A stretch of 64,000 bases of DNA from Desulfosarcina alkanivorans (GTDB lineage Bacteria; Desulfobacterota; Desulfobacteria; Desulfobacterales; Desulfosarcinaceae), in assembly GCF_009688945.1 (NCBI RefSeq), contig NZ_AP021874.1, positions 2,046,001 to 2,110,000 on the forward strand. Direction: 5' to 3'. The notes under the pieces are model-generated. The model ran no database searches and was not told where the DNA came from. It worked only from the letters and a program-made list of their open reading frames with translations. Both the position numbers and the translations under genes were made by a program. This document shows, in pieces, positions 35,301 through 43,004 of this stretch; position 1 is the stretch's first letter, and the number at the start of each line of letters is the position of its first letter.

Positions 35301-35912
35301 GATTTGGGGTTTTACTTGTCGCTCGATCTCTTCAAAGAGCGCCTTGACCTGTTCCGGGTCGCTGCACGCCAGTTCGTTTTTGACCACAAACCAGGCCACC
35401 GGGTTGAGATCCACACCGGTCATCTGCATCCCCAGGCGCGAGCCTTCCACCAGGGTCGTCCCACCGCCCATAAAGCAATCCAGCACCTTGAGCTGCTTAA
35501 AGGAACCAGCCTTTTGATGGTTGCAGTAATAATGGTCCCAGACGAGTTTGGCCGCTTCGTTGGGATCCTCCGGCGCCTCAACCGCCGCTGCAATCAGCAT
35601 GGAACGGAAAACACTGGAACGCCGTCGTGCCCACCATTTGGACATCTGGTAAATAGGCTTGCCCGCGTTGCCTTCCAGATTCGACAGGGCATTGATCTGG
35701 GCAATGGGAAAATCCGCCTCCAGGCAGGTCGGTGTTCGGTCAGGGTTGGAAAAATCCGGCACGGGCAGTCTGACCGCCTTGCCCAACTTAGCCGGAAGCA
35801 GACTGGAAAGCTTATCCGCCTTGGATTTCCGTCCGTTCTTCTTTGCGGCGGGTGATGTCGGTTCTATCACATTACCCGAAATATCGAGTTGTTTTGGGTT
35901 CTGATAGTTCAT
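32340..35912 (-). CDS. DUF1156 DNA methyltransferase with zinc ribbons (PglX-like role)
   Basis: About 1190 residues from MNYQNPK, whose ATG overlaps the PglZ gene stop (35909-35912); the upstream 30-codon extension is not used. N-terminal FPIAQINALSNLEGNAGKPIYQMSKWWARRR is the DUF1156 signature. AdoMet motif I: LDCFMGGGTTLVEG (144-157) and VDLNPVAW; the catalytic motif TDPPFGNNLYYAD lies near residue 770. Several Cys pairs (CPRGH, CQAKGCGH, CPGCG, CPQCG, CANCG, CPKCA) look like zinc ribbons. Probably an adenine methyltransferase marking host DNA (COG1743-type), similar to PglXI of BREX type 3. Confidence 0.9.
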   Translation of the reverse strand: MNYQNPKQLDISGNVIEPTSPAAKKNGRKSKADKLSSLLPAKLGKAVRLPVPDFSNPDRTPTCLEADFPIAQINALSNLEGNAGKPIYQMSKWWARRRSSVFRSMLIAAAVEAPEDPNEAAKLVWDHYYCNHQKAGSFKQLKVLDCFMGGGTTLVEGSRLGMQMTGVDLNPVAWFVVKNELACSDPEQVKALFEEIERQVKPQIQPFYTTTCPRGHQGRWIDVESGETVNLDPIELAPGQRSRYRWEGPEVIYTFWAKHGPCQAKGCGHRTPIFRTPVIAEKKLSTGYAELTCPGCGTIFHAELGETRMAPGAERVVVDGDVPFTELTQDFARLLNEYDKGNANDTWERALALKATVLQEPGLHCPQCGTFAGKRLADVIEHHSRPSLRATQRKKKDFSLKKKPVQMYLLIHPDWMKGASGFSGEEELGGWAGAPAEATVDWFEKRLKHLRMIELRGKSLPDAVTLADGTTIETGQGTVPQRSTFQCANCGRIADIATSEREAKHNAPIAPYTLQCHCPKCAAEGYTYGGRYFKAPGKDDLWRLSESEKEWSNRAEVDLSEYWPRSVLPYAWETHVQKGNLTTRGYTHWWKMFNPRQLLVHANLLKAITEAREASWPLDVREQVLGAFQQYLRNQNMFCFWDTGYDKLVPMMSNPNYHPKNLAVENCVFNSLGRGNWQSNTANAVGGVEWAKTPWECLLLPGTEKAKSQRLELGDPIIPGNEPYCGSSTDLSMLGNEQFDLVITDPPFGNNLYYADLADFFYVWLRIPLRKWYAGLPEVAYFDPEFTPKALQAIDDPAQHPDDREDYEKETFIESKYLDRIQELTGDDALTEKDPNPLYRQQPSSDFYSQTLSACWAEAGHRLKDGGIMAFTFHHNEDQAWIDVLRALFDAGYVLVSTYPVRSDETKGDAANAAFGSKKIEYDIIHVCRKRLTAPEPVSWARMRRWVKDETVRLKELLEHTHGTTLPESDLRVILRGKSLEFYSRHYGQVFTGDGQVLEVRDALLGINQLLDDMLEDTTQTGGLRPPDSAEPASRLYLRLFKNRTEMERDELHKTLRGTGIAQGDLEAKGWIRVVGRAVHVVPIHERFAFFTERGRNRKVIKTDLDQAHFLIGTAYPNSGLRIDVELNNPNFRIKKSVDEILKWFAEVDPNPANRMAARTAAQLVEHWRNRKDRSDKPTQLSLFEMLDME

Positions 35913-36859
35913 AGCGCGGAAAACTCCAGGAAGGGCACAACAATTTCGAGAAGGCTCATGCCGCCATGGCAGATATGGGGAAATCCTCCCTGAACCTTCC
36001 ACTTCCGCTGGCCCATGACCACATGCTGATTATTGTTCGTCATGACAATGGGCGGCATGAATCGTTTCTGCCAAGGGTTGGATACGACCTTGTTACGGGA
36101 TGCACCGAAGGTTTTTCGCAAAATCTCAATCGCGTCCGGATCATCGACTTCGGAGGAAAAACGCTTACTGACTGCATAGCCATGATCCGAGGTGATAATC
36201 AGGCCTCTGCCTTGACGAAGCCTGCCCACAAAGTTCCAGAAGCCATCGCTTTGCAAGGTGCTTGATGCGATTCTGGCGATCTGGTCTGGGAGTTTTTGTT
36301 GAAGGTGAATCAAATCGTCCAGCCAGGAATGCCAAATAACCAGATTGGGTGATGGCGGCACCGAGCAATCCTCAAACGGTAGACTCACCACGTCGGTGTA
36401 GCAGTTGCCTCCGAACAAAGCGAAGGTGCCGAGCTTGCTATCATTTGCCAGGGCGCTTCTGGAGGGCAAACCGAGGCTTTTGGCGAAGTGATCGGTTGTG
36501 GACGGGCATTCAGACCCGGTGACCTTGACCTGAATGGGCTGAATGCTTCGAGCCTTTGCCGCTCCCATTAATATGGGAAGCTCCCGAAGCGACAATGCGT
36601 CAAGGATCAGAACTGCCTTACCAGAGCCCGTGGCCCAGCTTTTCAGATTATCCGATGTTTTATCGGCATGCTCCGGAAATGCTTCCCAGAGTTCCCAGGC
36701 GGCTTCGGTCAGCAGACGATCCGGAACAACGGTTGCATCATGAAGCGCAACTGGGGATGTACTCGATCTCGCCAGCGCCAGCAGAGAGGAGAATATCTGC
36801 GCCCAGGCAATCGCCGGCGAACCGGAATCGATAACGATGCCGCTCCAGTCTGTGCTCAT
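35909..36859 (-). CDS. PglZ-domain protein
   Basis: 316 residues. Alkaline-phosphatase-superfamily signs of PglZ: AVLILDALSLRELPIL with Asp87, HSWLDDLIH near 177-185, SDHGYA with Asp225-His226, and the C-terminal signature GGFPHICHGGMSLLEIVVPFLEF. PglZ is the hallmark component of the Pgl/BREX defence family. It is much shorter than typical BREX PglZ (700-900 residues), so it is a minimal version. Start and stop overlap its neighbours by 4 bp each (36856-36859 and 35909-35912). Confidence 0.88.
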   Translation of the reverse strand: MSTDWSGIVIDSGSPAIAWAQIFSSLLALARSSTSPVALHDATVVPDRLLTEAAWELWEAFPEHADKTSDNLKSWATGSGKAVLILDALSLRELPILMGAAKARSIQPIQVKVTGSECPSTTDHFAKSLGLPSRSALANDSKLGTFALFGGNCYTDVVSLPFEDCSVPPSPNLVIWHSWLDDLIHLQQKLPDQIARIASSTLQSDGFWNFVGRLRQGRGLIITSDHGYAVSKRFSSEVDDPDAIEILRKTFGASRNKVVSNPWQKRFMPPIVMTNNNQHVVMGQRKWKVQGGFPHICHGGMSLLEIVVPFLEFSAL

Positions 36860-39654
36860 TGTTCCCCTCCATTCTTATAGACGATCTCAAGGGTGGCCCT
36901 GAACGTGGACGGTATGCGCTGCAAGATCTGTTTGATTTGTTGGGCGGTCAGTCCGGCAAACTCGATACGGGCTGTTTCGATGGTCTGGCTGGTTGGCACT
37001 CCCCATGTTTCAAAACAGCCAGACAAGTTGATCCCGGTTGCGGGTTCCTCTGATTTTTTGCTCTTGATCGCCGTGATTGGTTCGTGATTGGGTAACCCAC
37101 CAATGCCGGCGTTTTCACCAGGCCCAACGGTCTCACCTACTGTTCCGCCACCGGGAACATTGCCAGCCGGTGGCCATGGTGTAATGATTCCCCCAGCTCC
37201 AGGTTGGGTGGCGCTTCCAGCAGGCGCACTGGGAACGGTGACGGTGCCTCCGCCAACGGCACCCGGTAGGCCCAACTGAATCTGCCTGTTTTCCTGTACG
37301 CTTTTGAATGCTTTACCCCGGATATAGCGCAGGGCATCTTCGTCGTTGGCATCTTCGGGTCGCCTTCCGATCCAGGTACCGCCGACGTTGAGAACAAGAT
37401 CGCCGGCGGCGGCGATTTCAAGCACAAATTCGTAGATCTTGGTTTCACCCAGGAAAGGTATAGTTTCTCCGGTATTGGGTGGAGGCGGCTCGGTCAAATC
37501 GTCCATCATGGAGCCCACAAAATCGGAATCCTTGGCTCGCTTCAGAACAAACTGCTTGAACTCGGTCTGATCGAAAAGATCGGACAAGATCTTTGCCTCT
37601 ACGGCCGTGGGGATGTCTCCTCCTTGCGCGGTAATTTTTTCAATCTCAAAGGCGCAGTTCCGTGGCTGCTGAAAATCCCATTTGCGCAGCACGGCAAACC
37701 GGTTGAATCGAGTTTTTAAGGAAGCCCTGAGTGGTCGGTCGAAGTCCTGATGCAAAGCGCGGTAGGTCGTATCCGACCCCCAGCCTTCTCGGGAACAAAG
37801 AAAGCTGCACCGGGCCGAGAAGATAAGTTCCTCATCGGCAAAGAGGCTCATCGCATCTGCAGCGGGAAGAAGAAATCGGATGGTATTGCGTCTTTTCTGA
37901 ACGTGCTTTGCAAGCCATTCGCCCAGGGTCGAATTTACCCCTGCCGGGCCTCCCTCGATCTGGTCGGGGACCACCAGCAGCACCGGGCGGTCCCATTTCG
38001 TGGGTTTATCTGCTTCATCCACATCGCACCAGGGGTCATTTTTCCAATTGGGGCCGAGTATGATGACGCGTGAGAGTGGTTGGGTGGTTTCAGGGACAAA
38101 AATATGCCGCAGCGTATTTCGGATGTGCAGCATGTCTTTGCCGGGATAAACCGTCAGGCCTGCTGTCGGGACCGCTCCGATATGCCAGAGCTTATTGTTC
38201 TTGGCGCAGGCGCGAACCTTGGACCGGGGGTTTTCGTTTATTCCAAACCAGAGCGGACCACCCGGGACTTCATCACCGTGTATATTGACGCTGTTTTCTA
38301 TGAGCAGCGCCAATTCGGCTTGAAAGGCGTTATCATCGATGGCCGATCCTCTGGTGATATCCAGATGAAGCACCGCCGGAGTTCCGCCCGCATTTTTCCC
38401 GGGAGACATGGAGCGCATCCAGATGGTGCTCACAAGTTCGCGGGCATCGGGGACATTGACGCCGGCATCTCTGACGGCTTCCAGATTGCGTTGAGCTATC
38501 TGACGGAGCTTATCTTGTCCGGCCTGAACCGATATCGAGTCAACCAGGGTCTGAACTTCATCTGTTTCGCCATCGACAAAAAAATCGGCAGGCGTTATGA
38601 CCGGAACAATATCACCACGGGTGCGATATACCTGTGCAAGAATACGAATGAGGTCTCGCGTTTCCTGTGCCGCTGAGCTGAGCAAAATATGATCTTCCAG
38701 AAGGTCGAGAAGCTCAGGGCTAAACGGCCAACAGGCAAACGCCTCTTGTTGAACACGCTCTTTTTCCGCTTCAGACTTATGGGTGTGGAGCAACCGGAAT
38801 CTTTCACTGGTATAGGCACTCATTGTACTGATGATGTCGGGCTCGGAAATATTCCGGCGGTTTTCAAACAAGCGGTGCAGCAGAAGCTTTTGGCGATCCT
38901 GCTTGGCAGATGGTCCACGAAAATCAACGATAACCGGCCCCTGACGATGAACCTGCTGAAAGGCATCGTTTTGATTATTGAGAACCGAGATGGCAAAAAT
39001 CAGAATCTCTGGGCGGTCCTTCGCAATTTCCGAGAGAATCTGAACAAAGTTGAAGGCATACTTTTTGAGAAGAAGACCTGTCTTGGGGTCCTTGTCCGGC
39101 AAGCCGCCATACCAGGTTTGAAATTCGTCCAGGATGAGACAGGTCGGTTGGTCCTGGAACATCTTTTCCAGTAAGGTGCGCGGAGGAAAAGGCTGGGTCA
39201 TGCTCTCAAACTGACCTCTATAATACTGACCTTTGGGATGTCGGTCGAAAAGCAGGTCCCAAAGCAGTGGATACTCATGGTTATGGACAGGTTCCGAAAT
39301 GGGCACATATCCCTTGACCATCTCAAAGGTCTTAAGTTCATCGCTTCCTTGCTTTGTTCCCCAGTCTTTCAGCCAATTCTCAACAATGGCAGGCGATTGA
39401 ACAGCATGGTGCATCACGGCCATAATGTGGGATTTGCCTCGTCCCCGATCCCCCATAAGAACGATCGGTCGGCCACTGTTTTTTTTGCTGATGGCTTTAA
39501 GGGCAGTCTGGACATCGGCTGTTGGGTAGGTGATTGATAAAATGTGGTCAGGAGATTTTTGCGCAGCACCCTGGTTATCACTTGTTCTAAGTGAAATCGC
39601 GGTTCCGGGCATGTGCGTTCCGAGGAATTCGTCTCTGAGTTTCAACCCAAGCAT
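36856..39654 (-). CDS. DUF499 AAA+ ATPase (BrxC/PglY-like role)
   Basis: 932 residues. The N-terminal AAA+ domain has Walker A GDRGRGKS (68-75) and Walker B CLILDEFQTWYGG (172-184). The middle and C-terminal parts follow DUF499 proteins; a flexible Pro/Gly-rich linker (around residues 800-860) precedes a short C-terminal domain (TWGVPTSQTIETARIEFAGLTAQQIKQILQRIPSTF). DUF499 ATPases take the place of BrxC/PglY in Pgl/BREX-like clusters. First large gene of the operon; the stop overlaps the PglZ start. Confidence 0.87.
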   Translation of the reverse strand: MLGLKLRDEFLGTHMPGTAISLRTSDNQGAAQKSPDHILSITYPTADVQTALKAISKKNSGRPIVLMGDRGRGKSHIMAVMHHAVQSPAIVENWLKDWGTKQGSDELKTFEMVKGYVPISEPVHNHEYPLLWDLLFDRHPKGQYYRGQFESMTQPFPPRTLLEKMFQDQPTCLILDEFQTWYGGLPDKDPKTGLLLKKYAFNFVQILSEIAKDRPEILIFAISVLNNQNDAFQQVHRQGPVIVDFRGPSAKQDRQKLLLHRLFENRRNISEPDIISTMSAYTSERFRLLHTHKSEAEKERVQQEAFACWPFSPELLDLLEDHILLSSAAQETRDLIRILAQVYRTRGDIVPVITPADFFVDGETDEVQTLVDSISVQAGQDKLRQIAQRNLEAVRDAGVNVPDARELVSTIWMRSMSPGKNAGGTPAVLHLDITRGSAIDDNAFQAELALLIENSVNIHGDEVPGGPLWFGINENPRSKVRACAKNNKLWHIGAVPTAGLTVYPGKDMLHIRNTLRHIFVPETTQPLSRVIILGPNWKNDPWCDVDEADKPTKWDRPVLLVVPDQIEGGPAGVNSTLGEWLAKHVQKRRNTIRFLLPAADAMSLFADEELIFSARCSFLCSREGWGSDTTYRALHQDFDRPLRASLKTRFNRFAVLRKWDFQQPRNCAFEIEKITAQGGDIPTAVEAKILSDLFDQTEFKQFVLKRAKDSDFVGSMMDDLTEPPPPNTGETIPFLGETKIYEFVLEIAAAGDLVLNVGGTWIGRRPEDANDEDALRYIRGKAFKSVQENRQIQLGLPGAVGGGTVTVPSAPAGSATQPGAGGIITPWPPAGNVPGGGTVGETVGPGENAGIGGLPNHEPITAIKSKKSEEPATGINLSGCFETWGVPTSQTIETARIEFAGLTAQQIKQILQRIPSTFRATLEIVYKNGGEQ

Positions 39655-39696
39655 ATTGGTCTCTCCTGATATCGTGTTTGTGGAATCATGAGCGTA

Positions 39697-39903
39697 TCAC
39701 CTTGTTTTATTATTCTCTGGTGTCGTTGCTCCACCTGCCTTCACCCACTCGTCGACTTCGTCTTTCTTAAATTTCCAAAGTCGGCCCATGCGGTGGGCGG
39801 GCATGCTAAACCTATCGATCCAGCGGTATACGGTGTCGCTACTGATTCCGAGGTGCTTGCAAATCTCATCCACCGACAACCAGCGGTCTTCCATCTCGGC
39901 CAA
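39697..39903 (-). CDS. Excisionase-family HTH protein upstream of the defence operon
   Basis: 68 residues. Winged-helix motif WLSVDEICKHLGISSDTVYRWIDRFSMPAHRMGRLWKFKKDEVDEWVK is that of HTH_17/excisionase-like proteins. Such a gene directly upstream of DUF499/DUF1156-type operons is common and may be a transcription regulator rather than an excisionase. It ends 42 bp before the DUF499 start, so it can be the first gene of the operon. Confidence 0.85.
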   Translation of the reverse strand: MAEMEDRWLSVDEICKHLGISSDTVYRWIDRFSMPAHRMGRLWKFKKDEVDEWVKAGGATTPENNKTR

Positions 39904-40122
39904 TTTTCCGTCTCCTTATGGGCGGTTTGGTTTGATACATCGTCTGTAATAATAAAATAGGGAAGGTCTAACATAATTCAGAACATAAAAATTAAGCCAT
40001 TTTTTAAAATAGTCGGTGCGAAGGCCTATTGTCAACCGCTTTTAGCCGCAAAAACCTGCTAATACAGGCTCAGGAGCGCTTTTCTTTGCATAGCGAATAG
40101 AGAATCAGGAGGCTCTGCGCGG

Positions 40123-40347
40123 CTACGATCTCCCGGTACTCCCGGCCAACGATACCGGCAAAAATGATACACGGTTGTTTTCAGCAGATTTGAAGCGCCG
40201 CCGCCAATCATAAAATCGGTGGATGATCAGATCGTGCTCAATACAATAGGCCCTCTGGCTCAGGCCGTTTGCCTGCCACCGCTCGATATGGGTTTGCCAA
40301 AATTTTCGCCTTTGCTGGGCATCGAATGAATCATAGTCTTCCGGCAT
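40123..40347 (-). pseudogene. IS66-family accessory protein TnpA, remnant
   Basis: 74 residues from MPEDYD (ribosome binding site AAGGAGAAGATATC). The HTH-like segment RRKFWQTHIERWQANGLSQRAYCIEHDLIIHRFYDWRRRFK is that of IS66 TnpA. The C-terminus ends abruptly after FLPVSLAGSTGRS, where the family normally continues, and no TnpB or transposase ORF follows, so only a fragment of an IS66-like element is left next to the defence locus. Confidence 0.65.
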
Positions 40348-40636
40348 GATATCTTCTCCTTTTTTGGAGACGCATATTGCCATGCCTGGGAGACTTTGTG
40401 AAGATGGGGTTTATTGGCTGCTTACGGTTGTAGATACTGTATAGATCAAGATTGAATAAAGGAAGGTCTGTGACAGGCGGACCACAAAGAGGGTCGCTGA
40501 AGGTTATGGATTCGCCATTGTAAAATTGCGAATGTGTTGGGATTTAAGGGGGGGGGCTCATGAAGACCTCAGACCGGACGAACCAAATCCGGGGTTAAAG
40601 AGTGATAAGTTCACTTAATATGCCATCAGGTATAGG

Positions 40637-40954
40637 TCATATTTTTGTAATTTTTGGTATTTCCTGCGCCAACTTTTTTTCCCAATACAGATCCCTATCG
40701 ATCTCAATCCCTGGCGGCACCACCAAATCCCTAAGTTCCTTGAATGAAATATACCCCCACTCGGCGTTGACCGTGTCTCCGTTCAAAATGGCATAGCCCC
40801 AAAAAAAATCATCGCCGTCGTACTCCGCGATATACCAATCACAACCACCAATGAAAAAGTGCAGGTGGATGGTTTTATCCTTGAGGGGAATATTTTCAGT
40901 TTCGTAAAGCCGCGGTATTTTCGAAAGTTCTTCTTTAGTTGGCGTATTCCACAT
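40637..40954 (-). CDS. DUF2958 protein
   Basis: 105 residues. The whole sequence follows the DUF2958 pattern (NTPTKEELSKIPRLYETENIPLKDK, HFFIGGCDWYIAEYDGDDFFWGYAILNGD, AEWGYISFKEL, GIEIDRDLYW). These small proteins are found on plasmids and integrative elements, often beside antirestriction genes; function unknown. Its first 20 bp overlap the end of the ArdC-like gene. Confidence 0.85.
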   Translation of the reverse strand: MWNTPTKEELSKIPRLYETENIPLKDKTIHLHFFIGGCDWYIAEYDGDDFFWGYAILNGDTVNAEWGYISFKELRDLVVPPGIEIDRDLYWEKKLAQEIPKITKI

Positions 40955-41738
40955 TTTTATCTACTCCTTTCGGTGTCAGGATCAGGTTAAGGACTTTTTC
41001 GGTTTCAGACATGACCTTCAGGCAGGCCGCTTGGGGAGTTAGTTTGATTTTCTCAGCATAGCGTCCGATATACTTGTATGAGTTGCCGGTGGTGTCACGA
41101 GACTGCTTCCCGACCATGCGGCAAAGTACCTGTGCCGATAGTTCCGCAATGATTTCCTGCAATGAATCCTGCCCGGGTTTCAGTACCCCAATAATTTTCT
41201 CATGGGCGGCATGGGCAAGTTCATGAAAAAAGACACCTTCTTCCGCCGTGGCAAGGGCGATCTCTTTTCGTCCCGGCATGTAATACCCGTAATAGCGGTA
41301 ATTACCCGGAATCGCCTTGACTGAGATACCCCATTTCTCCGCCCGCTCAATCAAAGGAAAGTCCGGCAGTTCCAACATCTCGTAATCCAGCGCCTCGCCA
41401 TCGGTATCCTCTAATCGAAAGACCGGCCGACACATGAATCCCCGTAAATAATTTTCAATTTCGCCATTTTCCTCGTTCTCGCTTTTTACGAAAGATGGAA
41501 CCAATATTCGAAAGGACTTGGCTCCTTTCTTCACGAATCGGCCAACCTGCTTCCACTGCCTAAAGCCCCGTGCATCCTGGGTTCCGGCCAAAAACACAAG
41601 TGTCCGGTTGAGCAGTGACCATCTGGCAGATGGAATGTCGGCAATCGGAAATACCGAATACGCGATCGCCTCTGGTATGTTGCCCCGTTCGAAGGACGCA
41701 ATTATGCCGCTAACGGTTTCATGGATCGACGCCGCCAT
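40935..41738 (-). CDS. ArdC-like antirestriction protein (ssDNA-binding + zinc metallopeptidase-like)
   Basis: 267 residues. The N-terminal segment has NRTLVFLAGTQDARGFRQWKQVGRFVKKGAKSFRILVP, the ArdC/DUF1738 ssDNA-binding domain. The C-terminal part has a zincin motif VFFHELAHAAHEK (HExxH) and an added Glu in IAELSAQVL. ArdC proteins protect incoming plasmid DNA from restriction. In an operon with DUF2958. It sits next to a restriction-like defence locus on what looks like the same element. Confidence 0.85.
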   Translation of the reverse strand: MAASIHETVSGIIASFERGNIPEAIAYSVFPIADIPSARWSLLNRTLVFLAGTQDARGFRQWKQVGRFVKKGAKSFRILVPSFVKSENEENGEIENYLRGFMCRPVFRLEDTDGEALDYEMLELPDFPLIERAEKWGISVKAIPGNYRYYGYYMPGRKEIALATAEEGVFFHELAHAAHEKIIGVLKPGQDSLQEIIAELSAQVLCRMVGKQSRDTTGNSYKYIGRYAEKIKLTPQAACLKVMSETEKVLNLILTPKGVDKNVEYAN

Positions 41739-42192
41739 GGAACACCTCCTTGAATTGTCTAATCGTGAATTTTTTGTTCTATGGATGTGACTGAAAAAGG
41801 GTTCTGCTATTTGGTCAGAATCTTCAAAAAACTGGGAAAAATGGCAGTTTGGGACCCCGAAAATGGCCTATCTTGGCCTCTAATTGGGTGGTTTTCAGAT
41901 CCTTAGTTTGCATCCAAGTGCTACAACCCATAAAATGCCTGAGAACCCATGTTTCGAGGGATCTGTATGCCTGAAGGGTCTTTATAAAAACCATATCCTT
42001 GATGACCAGAATGTCGGGATAGGATCGGAAATATTTTGTAAGAATGTAAAAATGTACACATAGTTATAGTGGTAACAAAGAAAACAAACTGCCGCCCCCT
42101 CTTTTTCCCGTTGATAGTGTTTTTGAACATTACAAAATTACAATTTTACAATTTCAGGTCCACGGATCAGATGACGCTCAATGCACATGCGT
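41739..42192. other. Non-coding stretch with iteron arrays, locus 2
   Basis: No convincing gene; the minus-strand frame 41921-42130 lacks a ribosome binding site and overlaps the iterons. Contains the inverted pair of iteron arrays at 42035-42151. Confidence 0.45.
42035..42151. repeat. Inverted pair of triple 8-bp iterons, locus 2
   Basis: Left array 42035-42058: TTTGTAAG, AATGTAAA, AATGTACA. Right array 42128-42151: CATTACAA, AATTACAA, TTTTACAA. Inverted to each other and 69 bp apart, like locus 1 at 24.5 kb. The left array runs into ACACATAGTTAT (42056-42067), a 12-mer repeated at 44858-44869. Confidence 0.5.
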
Positions 42193-42552
42193 TTAAGACT
42201 CGTATTGAATGGTGCAGTTGCCGAAACTGATGTCCCAGTCTCCAAGATCCTTGTTGACGGAAAAGCCAGTGTTCATCCACGCACCACCCGGCATGCAATC
42301 AGGATGATGGTCGTGATCAAATTCCTGAAACAACCGACAGATGTAAGACCACATTTCATTGCCGATCTCCGGATAGCCTCGGATTTTCGAAATCCGGTCC
42401 CATTCCGGGAACGCCAGTTTATAGATTTCGATCAGCACATCTTTCTGGTGCTCATGTTCAACGAAAAGAGCGGCAATGAAATCTTTTAGCCGTTCCGTGT
42501 TCGAAATTCCCAAAGATTTCCAGTGCCGGCGGCATTTGGTTTTAAGTGTCAT
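42193..42552 (-). CDS. Hypothetical protein
   Basis: 119 residues; no family recognised. The N-terminus is basic and helical; the centre contains WDRISKIRGYPEIGNEMWSYICRLFQEFDHDHHPDCMPGG. The ribosome binding site AGGAGGATAA before the ATG lies just after the stop of the small Cys-rich frame at 42561, so they are an operon. Confidence 0.65.
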   Translation of the reverse strand: MTLKTKCRRHWKSLGISNTERLKDFIAALFVEHEHQKDVLIEIYKLAFPEWDRISKIRGYPEIGNEMWSYICRLFQEFDHDHHPDCMPGGAWMNTGFSVNKDLGDWDISFGNCTIQYES

Positions 42553-42560
42553 TTATCCTC

Positions 42561-42713
42561 CTAATCGTAGCAGTTGTGGCAGTATGTTTTGCCGTTGGCT
42601 GTCATCACGAAAGTATTGCTGAATGGATGACAGCAGTACCGATGGCCACAGTCCAAAATGATATATTTTCCGGCCAGGAAGCTCTTAAGATCCTCCAGCG
42701 TCAGCTGTTTTTT
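42561..42713 (-). CDS. Small Cys/His-rich protein, start unclear
   Basis: An open frame of about 50 codons reads KKQLTLEDLKSFLAGKYI, then a segment with DCGHRYCCHPF, and ends in TANGKTYCHNCYD. Four Cys and several His suggest a metal-binding mini-protein. There is no ATG: a TAA lies two codons before the CAG at 42707, just at an A8 run that is the end of the RHH gene. Removing one A from that run would fuse it in frame to the RHH protein. Either it starts at a CTG/TTG codon, or the A8 run hides a frameshift. The next gene's ribosome binding site follows its stop. Confidence 0.45.
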   Translation of the reverse strand, partial: KKQLTLEDLKSFLAGKYIILDCGHRYCCHPFSNTFVMTANGKTYCHNCYD

Positions 42714-42882
42714 TTACCCCTTTCGAAACCGTTTCATTGTTTGATGCATCGACCTCTCCGTTCCGTTTTCTAATTTCTGCTCGAATCATCTCATCTACCA
42801 ATGCCGTAATTGGTTTTTGTTCCTGCTGGGCAAGTTTGTGTAGAATCGGAATCAGGTCTTCTTTAACTTTCGGTGAATACAT
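42685..42882 (-). CDS. Ribbon-helix-helix-like small protein
   Basis: 65 residues from the ATG at 42882 (ribosome binding site AAGGGG at good distance); a longer frame from 42933 is less likely. The sequence MYSPKVKEDLIPILHKLAQ, then ITALVDEMIRAEIRKR resembles CopG/RHH DNA-binding proteins. Probably a regulator of its own operon. Ends at an A8 tract. Confidence 0.6.
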   Translation of the reverse strand: MYSPKVKEDLIPILHKLAQQEQKPITALVDEMIRAEIRKRNGEVDASNNETVSKGVKKTADAGGS

Positions 42883-43004
42883 GGTTGAGTCCCCTTCCCT
42901 GCTATTGTTTATGGTTTCAAATTCAGGACGCACGAATGGCCCTCACGGTAATTGACGAAATCAACCGCCTAATCGAAGCTGCTAATCAGTTGTTCAGTTG
43001 GGGA

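Noticed and set aside
27317..39654. Calling the locus DISARM
   Set aside because: The SNF2 helicase alone would fit DrmD, but no DrmA, DrmB or DrmC-like gene is present, while PglZ and DUF499 point to the BREX side.
24892..40556. Two runs of nine G (24892-24900 and 40548-40556) as a phase-variation signal
   Set aside because: Neither lies within or just before a gene start; flanking sequences are not alike.
41921..42130. 69-codon minus-strand ORF
   Set aside because: Overlaps both iteron arrays and has no coding features.
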